Positions 11,154 to 22,571 of a DNA stretch of 64,000 bases are shown in pieces. Both the position numbers and the translations under genes were made by a program. The notes beneath the pieces were generated by a model. That model had not been told where the DNA came from. It saw only the letters and a list, made by a program, of their open reading frames with translations, and searched no databases. The stretch lies in assembly GCA_902728285.1 (NCBI GenBank), contig CACVBU010001176.1:315858-379857 (forward strand). The letters run 5' to 3'. Within the stretch, counting starts at the first letter, position 1; every line of letters starts with the position of its first letter. This DNA comes from Clytia hemisphaerica. Its lineage: Eukaryota; Cnidaria; Hydrozoa; Leptothecata; Clytiidae.

Positions 11154-12470
11154 CAGGGTTGCCACAGGTTTGCCAAGTTTAGTTTAGTCTAAAAAGCCAT
11201 GTTTTTCCAGATTTTTTACCTGAAAATATATCAGAGAATTTCCAGATATTTTGACAAAAAACCCAATATTTTCCCGATTAGTGTAAAACGCAGGTCACAG
11301 GTCACAGGTCGCAGGTCACAGCGTCAGTGATGACAGGTTAACTCTAATCAATGTCATTGCAGAGGAAAATGTTTGGAAAACACAAAGAATTATCAAAAAC
11401 ATAATTCTCAAGCATTTTCATCCATATAAAACCATTTCAAACATCAAAATTTAACCATGTGCTTTTATTGATCTTTCGCAGTTTGCGCCGTGTATATTGC
11501 AGACCAGAAAATAATTGAAACCATATTATACGTATAAAAGGTATATTACATATTGAAATGTTTGTAATGTTATGCTGGTTATATGATGGTTACATATAAT
11601 AAAACAAATCGCTTTAAAACTACCTTCTCAGAGAACTCACGAGCTTCTGATTGATGTAATTTTATATCCAGCCATATTGTTATCATCACATTCGGCATGC
11701 TGACTATTTAATAATTATTTAGTTTCATCCTTTAAAACCACTCTCTAAGGACCTCACAAGCTTCTGATTTTGTGGCCGTTTTATATCCATTCACACTATT
11801 ACATCACATTCTGTATTATAAATATTTCGTTTTTTGTCTGTTTCTTGCATCATATTTCCGTTCTGTAATATTTTGTCAAAAAGCATTAAGACATATTATA
11901 ACTGATAATAATTAGTTCCCTCCTTCTAAACACTCGCTTAGGGTCCTTGCAGCTGGTTTGGTGCCATTTTTCCATCCCACATCCACATCAACATTGTATA
12001 ATAAATATTTTTCTGCTTTTGTCTTGTTAGGCATCATATTTTATGATTTTGTCATATTTTTGTAAGTAAGTGTACTATGTCAAAATTTTTTATTCTATTC
12101 AATTGTCATTTATAATATCTAAATAGCATTGTTACTTTTTTGTATTTAATGCTTATGTATTGATGTTTGTTATGTATATGCTATGATCTTATATTTTTTT
12201 TCCGGTCTGCACTTTGTTGACCTGTGACCTGTGACCTGCGACCTGTGACCTGCGTTTTACACTAACCGATTTTTCCAGACATTTTATCCATTAGGAAGGT
12301 TTTCAGTCTTTCCTTAACGTCATTTGAAGGGCCAGATTGAGTCTTTTCCAGACAGTATGCCAATTCCAGACTTTCTCGAGGGTATGCAATTCCAGGACGT
12401 TTCCAGACTTTCCAGCATTTTCCAGACTTTAACCTAATTCCAGACATTTCTGGCAGACGTGGCAACCCTG
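11154..12470. mobile_element. hAT-like element (CAGGGTTGCCAC termini) inserted in the LINE
   Basis: Perfect 12-bp terminal repeats CAGGGTTGCCAC/GTGGCAACCCTG, a typical hAT-style CAGGG start, with internal TTTCCAGAC words repeated at both ends. It separates two parts of the LINE. A clean 8-bp target duplication was not visible (TACCCTTG against TTGGTTGT). The inside is occupied by a second element (11281-12262). No transposase is present. Confidence 0.65.
11281..12262. mobile_element. Foldback element with AGGTCA half-site arrays at both ends
   Basis: Ends GTGTAAAACGCAGGTCACAG and the complement are flanked by TA on each side (11279-11280, 12263-12264). Just inside the left end are four AGGTC[A/G] units at a 7-base step (11292-11318), and inside the right end are five on the opposite strand (12218-12251). 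The ~900-bp centre is AT-rich, contains three loosely repeated segments (a phrase like CTTCTGATT...TTTTATATCCA near 11640, 11760 and 11960), and codes for nothing recognisable. It is nested inside the hAT-like element. Confidence 0.75.
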
Positions 12471-12474
12471 TTGG

Positions 12475-12690
12475 TTGTTCGAGCTGGAATGTGGCTTTCA
12501 CATTTGTCCAGGCAAATTTGGTTGAATATCTGTAGGATTTCTTGTGGATCATCACTGCTTAGTTTGTCATTCCAGTTAATTTGATTCAGGTCATTTTTCA
12601 GCTTTTTCCATTCAATTTCATCTGAGAAAAAATTAAGCGTTGAATTTTGAACGAGGGTTTTGGTTTGTCATCATTTTGTGGAAAAATTCT
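12475..12690 (-). pseudogene. LINE fragment, linker between endonuclease and RT
   Basis: The minus frame includes NFFSDEIEWKKLKNDLNQIN and IFNQICLDKCESHIPART, wording typical of the segment just before RT in CR1/Jockey-type ORF2. It lies on the far side of the hAT-like insertion from the RT piece at 10534-11150, in the order expected for one element. A further degenerate stretch near 13210-13370 may be endonuclease-derived, but I could not confirm it. Confidence 0.6.
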
Positions 12691-12704
12691 GAACATTAAG
12701 GTTG

Positions 12705-13205
12705 GGCCGACCCTAAAAGAAAAAAGTTTCCAGTCCAATGGCCGGGTGAAAATTTTTTTTCGTCGCACCCGGCGCATTTTTTTTTAAGAACCAAAGATAC
12801 AGATGAAAATTTCTCTTAAAACCTTTACTCATGCTCATCCAAAACTGTTCTCGTTTCTATATATCCACTCTTTCAAAAGTTGTTTATTTAGCAGCTTTCT
12901 GGACGTTAAAGACAAATAAATGTGTTATGCAAAGATAATTTATTAGAATGAAACGTTAGTGATTCTTAGAAAAAAAAAATACCGACAGCCTTTTTAATTA
13001 ATGGAACAAATTTCTTTCAGTGAAAGAGAGAAAAAATATAAAGGACAGAATGTGAGGCACACTAAAGCCAGCGAGAGATTTTTTTTCTTCTGATTTTTTT
13101 TATTAGAAATCATGAAAACGGACCAAAAAAAATTTTTCCCGGCCGCCCGCATTGACTTTTTCGTCACCTGGTGACCGGAAACGAAAAAATTTTTTAGGGT
13201 CGGCC
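12705..13205. mobile_element. MITE with GGCCGACCCT termini
   Basis: GGCCGACCCTAAAA at the left and TTTTAGGGTCGGCC at the right, with subterminal CCGGGTGA / TGGTGACCGG in opposite orientation, define a ~500-bp inverted-repeat element. No coding content. It lies within the 5' part of the LINE remains. Confidence 0.6.
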
Positions 13206-14100
13206 TGGTTGATACCATACAATACTGATGTGATGTACTCTGTACTACTGGTATAACTGTGTAGTCAGGGGGGGGTTCAAGCGTAATCCAGAACATCATC
13301 CGTAGTAACTGATTTTGGATGATATTTAGGACCACCCACCCATTCTGACACTTAATCCACACTGGATTTACTGTTTTTCAGTCACAATCTTTTATACCAC
13401 CCCTAAAAAAGTCCACCGGGGCATTTTGGCCTTGCATTAAGTTTTTAATTGATGTTGGTGAACTTTCTAAGTAATTTCAAGCATTATTTTTTTAAAAAAC
13501 ATGAATGCTATGACAAATAAAATCTAAAGAAAAAATATCTAAATCTAGTATGAACAGGTAAGAAAATAGATCAAACAGCAAAATTAAAAGGCAGTAAGTA
13601 ACAAATATAGAAAACGTTATTGCATACCTAAAACTAGTGTATATGTATAAGAATTGCGAAGCGATCCAGGCAAGTCACTCGATTCGCAAGTTGCAAGCAA
13701 AATATTTTATGGGTCACACACTAGAAATTGCAAGTTAAAAAGATTCATATCCAATTCGTAAATTAAACCCGCGAAAACCCCACAACTGCTCAGGTTCTGG
13801 AAGACCGAGCCTCTTTAGAAGACTCAAACATTCGGTGTACAAACTTCAAACGTTTACTTCTACGGATTTGAGGAAAATTATATGTTTTTCAGAATCGTTG
13901 TGAAAAAGTTCAATAATCATTTGTCCGCCCGAGCCTTGAGTATTTTTTTTCTAGTTTTTGTTTTCGACTCGTTTTACTCCGATTTCGAACTCTTTGCGTT
14001 CAAATTCGAATTTCGAATCTTCTAATTAATTTAATTCGGCCAGATTTCGAACGTGAATAAAAAACATTCGAAAACTTTTTACCTACATAAACACCCCTGT
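13206..14100. other. Spacer, probably LINE debris then unique AT-rich DNA
   Basis: 13210-13370 could be LINE endonuclease remnant; after that I see nothing definable. Confidence 0.3.
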
Positions 14101-14425
14101 GCCGGGGGGGGGGTTAGGTTTGCGAGGGGGACGGGTATGTCCGAGCCAAAAATCGAAAATCGACCTTGAGAGATAAAAATGGGGATTTTGGACCCTGAGA
14201 GACTTTTCCAATTGGTCCATTTTTCCAAATTTCCTTTTCACCAAATTTTGGTCACAAATTTTTGGAAATGTGACCTTTGAAAGAAAATTTTGATTTCGTG
14301 ATTTGGGACCCTTTCAGAGACTGACTTTTGAATTTGTACCCCTTTGAGAGACTTTTGAAGATTGAGAAAAGGTACCTTATGGCTCGCACATACCGGCCCC
14401 ATTTTGCTAAGTACCCCCCCCCGGG
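14101..14425 (-). repeat. Dispersed repeat family A
   Basis: Read on the minus strand, the block starts GGGGGGTACTTAGCAAAATG and contains TGTGCGAGCCATAAGG, AAAGTCTCTCAAAGGGGTAC and GAAAGGGTCCCAAATCACGA. The same order of phrases occurs on the plus strand at 52476-52670, and a weaker relative lies at 61005-61115. Origin unknown. Confidence 0.6.
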
Positions 14426-14500
14426 CCCCTGTGTCATAGACCCGCTGGAAAACTTGGCAAAAATTTTGTCCCGGGAGGGAAAATACCTCTCTAGCCTCTT
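14426..14500 (+). repeat. Dispersed repeat family B (partial)
   Basis: CCCCTGTGTCATAGACCCG[C/T]TGG followed by GGAAAACTTGGCAAAAATT matches the longer copies at 28961-29235 and, in part, 33058-33095. Confidence 0.5.
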
Positions 14501-14843
14501 CAAAAGGTCTTCCTTGCAAAGAGCCAGAGAATCAAAAAAGTTAAACAAACGTTAACATCACTCGTTTATTGAGACAGAGATGTGAAATACAGAGGATTTC
14601 AAGACTAGAATTTAATAGAAATAAGTTGACTTATGTAGTTTCAAAATTCAATAAACCTAAAATTAGGAATATTGTCATTACATTGCATCGTAAATTCTGA
14701 AAAATTTAACAAAGTTCTAAAATTGTATCTAAACTATTAGCGCTGTAAAATCCTGAGATAAAAATAAAGAAAAACCAAATAAAAAAAACTGAGATATAGA
14801 AAAGTATTCTTCAACGATTCTACTAAGTAAAACCTCTAAATTT
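14501..14843. other. AT-rich spacer
   Basis: No supported gene or repeat between family B and the giant foldback. Confidence 0.4.
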
Positions 14844-17168
14844 CGTTGTTACTAAAAGTGGTAACACATGGTAACAGGGGGTAACACTAGGGTAACAGGG
14901 GGTAACACATGGGTAACACATGGGTAACAGGGGTAACACTAGGGTAACAGGGGTAACACATGGTAACAGTTTGAAAATGGTGGCTCTGAGGGGTCGGAAA
15001 TTTGAAAATTGACTTAACCAATGTTGTTGGTGAATACAATGATAGAATGAATGATGCTGGTCAATGCAATGATGGAATCGATGTTGCTGGTGACTGAAAT
15101 GATGGAATCGATGTTACTGGTGAATGCAATGATGGAATCAATGGTCTGGTGATTGCAATGGTGGAATCAATGGTGCTGGTGAATCCAATGAATGATGGTG
15201 ACCGAAATGATGGAATCGATGTTGTGGGTGAATGCAAATGGTGTTTACTGGTGAATGCAAGATGGAATCAATGGTGCTGGTGAATGCAATGGTGAATCAA
15301 TGGGTGCACAGGGCTTAAATGGAATCATGGTGCAGGTGGAAATGGGAATCGATGTTGCTGGTGAATACAATGATGGTGTTACTGGTGAATGTAATGATGG
15401 AATCAATGGTGCTGGTGAATGCAATGGTGGAATCAATGGTGCAGAGGGCTTAAATGATGGAATCAATGGTGCAGGTGACTGAAATGATGGAATCGATGTT
15501 GCTGGTGAATACAATGATGGTGTTACTGGTGAATGTAATGATGGAATCAATGGTGCTGGTGAATGCAATGGTGGAATCAATGGTCAAGGCTTAAATGATG
15601 GACAATGGTCAGGTGACTGAAATGATGGAATCGTTGTGGTGATGTGATGTGTCTGGTGAATGCAATGGTGGAATCAATGGTGCTGGTGAAGCAATGGGAA
15701 AAATGATGGCAATGGTGAGGTGACTGGAAATGTGGATGATGTTTTGGTGAATGCCAATGGATGGATGGATCAATGGGTGTGTGGAATCAATGGTGCAATG
15801 CTACATGTGCTGGAATCAATGGTGCTGGTAAATGCAATGGTGGAATAAATGGTGCTGGTGAATGCAATGATGGCATCAACGTTACTGGTGAATGCAATGA
15901 TAGAATTAATGGTGCTAGTTAATACAATAGCCCTGAGGACTGAGGGGTAAAAATATAAAAGCCACGGGTTTTAAAGCTATTGAAAGTTAAATAGGGTTTC
16001 ATTTTCTATCCGTTTATATCATCTTAGATGTAGGGTAGATCTTTTCAAAAATTAATTGATTTTTCATATCCTGTAGAACAATTTCTTACTAAAATAGCCT
16101 AAATTATAGAATTATCATTTTCCTTGTTCTGAAAGTTTTAAACTATTGAGACATATTTTTGATTACTTCGTTTGCATTTAGGGGGAATGTAAATTGCATT
16201 CACCAGGACCATTAATTCTACCATTGTATTCACCAGCACTATTGATTGCATCATTGCATTCACCAGCACCATTGATTCCATCATTGCATTCACCAGTAAC
16301 ACCATCATTGCATTCACCAGCAACATCGATTCCATCATTTCAGTCACCTGCACCATTGATTCCATCATTTAAGCCCTCTGCACCATTGATTCCACCATTG
16401 CATTCACCAGCACCATTGATTCCATCATTGCATTCACCAGTAACACCATCATTGTATTCACCAGCAACATCGATTCCATCATTTCAGTCACCAGCAACAT
16501 CGATTCCATCATTTCAGTCACCTGCACCATTGATTCCACCATTGCATTCACCAGCACCATTGATTCCATCATTACATTCACCAGTAACACCATCGTTGTA
16601 TTCACCAGCAACATCGATTCCATCATTTCAGTCACCTGCACCATTGATTCCACCATTGAATTCACCAGCACCATTGATTCCAGCATTAAATTCACCAGCA
16701 CCATTGATTCCATCATTGCATTCACCAGTAACACCATCATTGCATTCACCAGCAACATCGATTCCATCATTTCAGTCACCTACACCATTGATTCCAACAT
16801 GAATTCACCAGCACCATTGATTCCACCATTGCAATCACCAGCACCATTGATTCCATCATTGCATTCACCAGTAACACCATCATTGCATTCACCAGTAACA
16901 TCGATTCCATCATTTCAGTCACCAGCAACATCGATTCCATCATTACATTGACCAGCATCATTCATTCTATCATTGTATTCACCAACAACATTGGTTAAGT
17001 CAATTTTCAAATTTCCGACCCCTCAGAGCCACCATTTTCAAACTGTTACCATGTGTTACCCCTGTTACCCTAGTGTTACCCCTGTTACCCATGTGTTACC
17101 CATGTGTTACCCCCTGTTACCCTAGTGTTACCCCCTGTTACCATGTGTTACCACTTTTAGTAACAACG
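14844..17168. mobile_element. Giant foldback made of minisatellites with GGTAACA terminal arrays
   Basis: Both ends start CGTTGTTACTAAAAGTGGTA and continue with about ten GGTAACA[C/G]-type units of 10-11 bp (14859-14970; complement at 17043-17157), then a shared single-copy stretch (AATGGTGGCTCTGAGGGGTC). Next comes a 30-bp minisatellite, roughly GGTGAATGCAATGATGGAATCAATGGTGCT, running to about 15925 on the left and as its complement from 16192 to 16975 on the right. A ~260-bp unique centre separates the arms. The long open frames here (SPAPLIPSLH-type) are products of the 30-bp period, not genes. It has foldback-transposon structure without a recognised transposase. Confidence 0.8.
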
Positions 17169-19550
17169 CTAAATTTTACTGGCTGTGATTTTTTTCAAAG
17201 TTGGGAAACTCTTAGCTTAAGTTTGCTGTGGAGGCAAGTACTTGACAGTCTTTTACCCTCTTACTCGAGTTGTTGACAAACAGGAGCAAACTCTTCACAT
17301 AAAAAGTAAAAAATCTGTGACTTTTTTCTCGGCTGTAGCACAGGAATTTAAAACAGTTAAAATGCATCCATAAACATAATGTCATGTTTTGTCGTTGTAT
17401 TTCGACATTTTACAAGTCATTACCATTAATTACCATTACCAACAATAAAATCTTTTAAAATACAATCACATGTCAATGTTCTATTTCTCTGACCCTGTCT
17501 GACCACCAATGCGTATTCCCAGTATTCATAAACAACAAACAACAACCAAAGATCCCACATCATCGAGGGTCGGTCAAGCCAAAATTTCATAAACAACGAC
17601 AAACAAACATTTCTCCTTCCACTGAATAAGGGGAGGAATAAATTCTTCCAGGTTAGCCATATCCAAAAGTGCAAGATATTTTTGTTCCCATCAATTCAAA
17701 ATATACAAAAAGTCCAGCACTTCAACATAATACCAAGATTCAATCTAAACCAAAAGGAATGGCTTTCCCACCATATGTATACAGTTCATTTCTTCAGCTT
17801 AGATCCTCTTCTTGCAATGAAGCAACAACTCTGTTGAGCCTTGCCTGTTGATGAAAGAATAAAAGTTCCATCTTCTTTCTTCTCATTCCGCAAGTTCAGC
17901 TGCTTTCTTCGTTTCTTTTCATCAAGCACCATCTCTTTTCAAAACACCAATTTCTCTTTTCAAAACAATGTTGTTTTTAGTCAACATTCGAATTTGGAAA
18001 AGTTCGAAAGCCTTTCGAAAGTCTTTGCTCAAGTCAATGCAATGACTTCTTGAAAAATGAGCGCCATTTGAACGCTTCTTGAACGCTTCCAGCCTGCGCT
18101 GATTTTCCAACCTCTTCTTTAGATTTCCTAATTTAAACCTTAATGAGATAAATTATCTAGTACCGGTAACCGCGTGTATTATCTCCGTAGCTTTTAAGAA
18201 TTGGTATATCTAAACGCACGAGGCGACACTTTTTGAAAAAACGAATTTAACCATCCGTAATTCCAGGTCTCTCCGCCGCGATTCTAGATTTGATCCAAGG
18301 AAGGGCGGACGGCTTTCTCAATCATTTCTGCGTTTGAAAGATTGGATATATATAGTAATTTTTCATTTGCGCTCCCCAGCGTAGGTGAGATTTAAAGGTA
18401 CATATACAAGATAGCAAAACTGCTTCGCTCAAGTATATTCGCTTCGCAAAAAGATTCAAATATCTCATTTTTTAAATCAACATTCAAAGTCAGTTAGATC
18501 CAGTTAGATTTTGTGGTTTTAACTAGGCTGCAAACCCAATCTTTAAGTGTTCCCAACGATGTAGAACTTGCTTGGGGTTAGGTGCCCCACTCACCCTATA
18601 ATTTTTTCAAATTTTAATCGGATTTTTGTTTACAAAAAAAGGGGCGAATGACCCGATTTTATAACAGCTTGAAAATTAGTGAAAACGGAATTTGTAAACA
18701 AAGCAGGAGAAAGTTAAAGCAAGACTTTGATGCACTTTGACGTTTTAAAGACAGAAGAAGAGGCAAAAACGAGCATGAATCAGAATAAATGAATTTTACA
18801 GAATGACAGAAAATGCAGTTAGTCCACTTTTTTTTCCCAGAATTCTTTCAGAGACCACCCCTTTGGCAGTTAATCCACTCTTGGATTACCTATATTTTTC
18901 AAAATTTGAAAATGGACCACCACGGTCAAAACAGGCATAGTGTTTTGGATTAACTGCTTGACCCCCCCTGGTGTAGTCATGAATAAGAAAAGAATAAGAA
19001 AAATTCCGCGAAAAATGTCAAAGTTTTTATACTATGCATGCACAGTTAGAAAAAATTAAATATCTCCTATTCTGGAGCTGATTAAGGGATATTTGGAATA
19101 TACATTAATTGAGTGATTAGAGATTAATCTGAGGATTTATAGAATGCGACTATTAGTATTTGGCTCAAAAATCAAATTTTTCTTCATTATGAGCTAATGT
19201 CTATGAAATGGGCTAATTTGCTTATTCTAGGCTAATTAGGTGATATTCCGAGATGATAGGCTAATTTGAAGTTATTCCTGACTGTTTGACAACTAATTTG
19301 TTTTGATAACTCCACCAAGTTTATCAATCATACTTCTTCGTTCCTCTTAGAGTGCACAGACACTCGCGTGTGTTCCACTACGGAACTTTTTCATATTTCG
19401 ATTTAAAAGCCTACTCGGTGTGAAAGAGAAATTGTGTATTTTTTAATACGCCGTTCATTAACTCAAATCAAATGACTTTGGAGGATTGGTGAAATGGTGA
19501 CCGAATTGCCGTCCCATATTTTGTCAGATAGTCGTCCCAAGTTAGAGCAG
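17169..19550. other. Gene-poor stretch
   Basis: Only short frames without splice support or family features. 18590-18970 contains loosely repeated phrases such as GTTAATCCACTCTTGGATTA and GTTTTGGATTAACTGCTTGA in inverse order, a weak inverted repeat. Confidence 0.35.
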
Positions 19551-22215
19551 TTGACGGTACACATGCGTTTGCGTAGGGTAAAATAGCCAAATGCGAAAAT
19601 CGATTTTGGCTAAATTTTTTTGAAAAATGACCCTACAAGATTAGAGATTACTTTCAAATAAAAAATATATTGACAATGAATGGGTAAGCTTTCTAGAAAT
19701 CCAAACATAAATTGCATAGCTTTTACCAAAAAATAGCACTTTAGGATCAGAAACAGTCAAAAACCAGCTTTTTCCAATTTTCTTCGAGTTACAGGAATTA
19801 ATTCCTTGTTTATTTCGATCTGAAATTTTCAGTAGGGGTGGCCAACATGGTTCCCTTGCTCATATCAGGGGGGCCCGAGACGGGGTAAGATAATTAAAGT
19901 TTCTAAATAAAATCTTAATTATCACTTAATTATCACCCAAAAAAGTGCGTTTTTTTGTCCATATCTTTTAAATAGATAGTCCCAGCCTTATCCCTCCTTG
20001 AACAGTAAAGCTTCCTGTACCTTTTGTCCTTCAGAAAAACCAAAAATATTGGCCTTAATTGCTTACTTTCAGTGAAAAATAAAGTTCATTTTTTAAACAT
20101 AACTCTACTTTTCTATGACAGTCTATAGCCTATATTTCATGGAAATGTACCTTGACACCACCTTTTAAGGCCTAATAATAAAGATATAGGGGCTCATGGA
20201 GCTGTTAGAGCGTATGAAAATGGTAAATTTGTGGTAAAAAAAAATCAAAACTAACTTGCACTGTAGAGAGTATCACATATTATAAGGGTTGTAACAGGTG
20301 ATATTTAAGTATCACTAAACTTAGGTGAAATCCTTTTTTTGTTGCATTCTTTTGATTGGCATGTAGATATCGAAAATGATTTCGGACGGACAAAATTTGC
20401 AAAACTAAAGGCTAGAATACATCAGAAAAATGTATTGAGGAAGTAAGGAAGCTGTAGAACAGCCTGAAATTGTTTGTATAAAGGCCTTCCTCAAATTAGA
20501 ATAGATCTTAAAAATCTGTATCACCTTTTTCATCTTTTTTTTCAGGGTGATTTGCAGTAAATTTTTCCTGTCCCCTATTTTCAAGGTTAAAATAAAGGTA
20601 TAAAAACTTACTTCAATTGGCCTGTTTGAACATTTTTCGTACCACTAGGTCTTGCTAATAACTTCCTGAATTAGTCGCGCGGCTGAGGTCGAAAAACGTT
20701 TCATTTCGTGATACATCTTTTAGATTCCAAAAAAAACAACGGAAACTCGCGAATTAGTATGTGTAGATTACAAAATCAAAAAGTTTCCACGATATTATCG
20801 TGCAAGTAACGAGTAATTGGCGATTTTTTGCGTTTCCAGGCAAAATTGCAAGGCCTGGAAATTCATGATTTTTGGGGGGGGTCTTCAAATTAAAAAAAGA
20901 CCTATATCACATGATAGAGCTCTTCAAACTGAGCAAAAAAGTTTATTACACCAAAGTCCCAACTTCTCTAGATCAAAAGTTATGAGCCTATTTGTGGTCA
21001 AAAAGGTGTTTAATTTTGCATAAATTAATGCAGATTGTGGGGAAATTCCCTGTTTTCCATCAGTTTTTTACCACAAATAGGCTAATAAATTTTGATCTAG
21101 AGAAGTTGGGACTTTGGTGTAATACACTTTTTTGCTCAGTTTGAAGAGCTCTATCATGTGGTATAGGTCTTTTTTTAATTTGAAGACCCCCCAAAAATCA
21201 TGAATTTCCAGGCCTTGCAATTTTGCCTGGAAACGCAAAAAATTGCCATTTACTCGTTACTTGCACGATAATATCGTGGAAACTTTTTGATTTTGGAATC
21301 TACATATACTAATTCGAGAGTTTCCATCGAAAAAAGTGGAATCTAAGAGGTGTATCACGAAAATCATTTTCTAGCCACTTTTTTCAACCTCAGCCGCGCG
21401 ACTAACTGTTAAACATTCATTTTATTACAAATTGAAACATATTTGAAAAGTTATGATTTCGGACAGGACAAATGATTTCGGACGGGACATTTTTTCTAGT
21501 ACCCCTGGAATCAAATATGAAGAGCTTTGAATCTTAGATTTACTCAATTAAAATATGCTCTTTCCTAGATTACAATATTCAGCCATTCAAATCTTTCTAC
21601 CCTGCAGAATTTCAGAAATATTGTCAATCTTATTGTGATTTCGGACGGGACATTTTTTGGTGTCACTTCCAATCACCAATGCACTGGGACCTGTAGAATG
21701 GTAACCTAATGGTAAAATCATACTTTTTGACAGGTTTTCAAACACATACAGATTGAGCTTACTCTCAAACTTAAAAAACCTTCAATAAACACTCTTAAAA
21801 TAGGGGCAATGTGCAATGATTTCGGACGGGACACATTTCGGTGTCAAAATGGACGTACAGAAAATCACTGACTAGAGTAAGATGGAAAAAAGGTTTTAAA
21901 ACACTTTTTTTGTAGAAAAACACATGAATAAATTGCCTATATGGAAAATCAAAATTCCAGGTCAAATACCTTCCTGGAAAGAAAGTGCTACAATAAAACT
22001 GGAGCACTTTTTTGCTAAAAATTGCCAAAACGAGGAAAAATTGACACAAAATTTATGATTGCAGACTAATGATAGACAGTTAAAACATGAAATTTTGCAG
22101 AAAGTGTACCATTACCAAGCTGTATCTGATGAAAAAAGAAAAAAATCATTAACACTTAACCTTAATGAGCTATATGCAAAAAATGATTTCGGACGGGATG
22201 GTACAGATTTAGTGC
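19551..22215. repeat. Region carrying the recurring word GATTTCGGACGGGACA
   Basis: The word or one-base variants occurs at 20379, 21455, 21474, 21637, 21818 and 22185, all on the plus strand. A separate foldback (20674-21402) is inserted between the first and second. Intervening DNA is not an obvious tandem array. I read it as one composite repeat of unknown class, with limits uncertain. Confidence 0.4.
20674..21402. mobile_element. Foldback element with GTCGCGCGGCTGAGG termini
   Basis: Arms of over 300 bp match closely (for example CACGATATTATCGTGCAAGT, CAAGGCCTGGAAATTCATGA and CCAAAGTCCCAACTTCTCTA appear in both orientations) around a short centre near 21040. TA is present at both edges (20672-20673, 21403-21404). 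The arms carry several small differences, so insertion is not brand new. No coding frame. Confidence 0.8.
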
Positions 22216-22296
22216 AAATCGCCCCCCCTGTATTTCTATTTTATTCCGTGCGGGTTTTTCAATAGAGATGTCACATGACTCAAATCCCGCAGTCTT

Positions 22297-22403
22297 ATTG
22301 GACTAGAAAAAGCGAAAGTGAAATTGCGCGATCTGATTGGATGAAAAAAGACCGTGGGAACTGGAACCGAAAATAATTCTCATTCTAAAACAAGATGGCG
22401 GCG
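22297..22403 (+). promoter_or_regulatory. Promoter-like patch: two ATTGG boxes and a TISU-like start
   Basis: Inverted CCAAT boxes (ATTGG) lie at 22297 and 22336, and CAAGATGGCGGC at 22391-22402 fits the YY1/TISU consensus for initiation with a very short 5' UTR. The ATG at 22395 opens a 33-codon frame, and a strong donor-like AAG|GTAAGT occurs at 22520/22521, after the stop. No downstream coding exon was identified, so this may be a non-coding or dead promoter. Confidence 0.35.
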
Positions 22404-22571
22404 AGAAAAGCACGCCTTTTTCTTTGGATGAAAGGTTGTAAATTCTGGTTGATTTTAAGGTTTTATCTTATATATCTCATTTACTTTAATCAGTAGAGGC
22501 TTCTTCAATGTTTGTGGAAGGTAAGTCTATAAAAGTTATTTGTTTTTCGGTGTAAAAAAGTGTTTAAAAAA

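Noticed and set aside
14859..14970. GGTAACA array considered as an interstitial telomere
   Set aside because: The unit is 10-11 bp and irregular, mirrored at the other end of a foldback, and not TTAGGG-like.
16194..16802. 202-codon SPAPLIPSLH repeat protein
   Set aside because: A 30-bp minisatellite without stops; the mirror arm is broken and there is no start context or splice signal.
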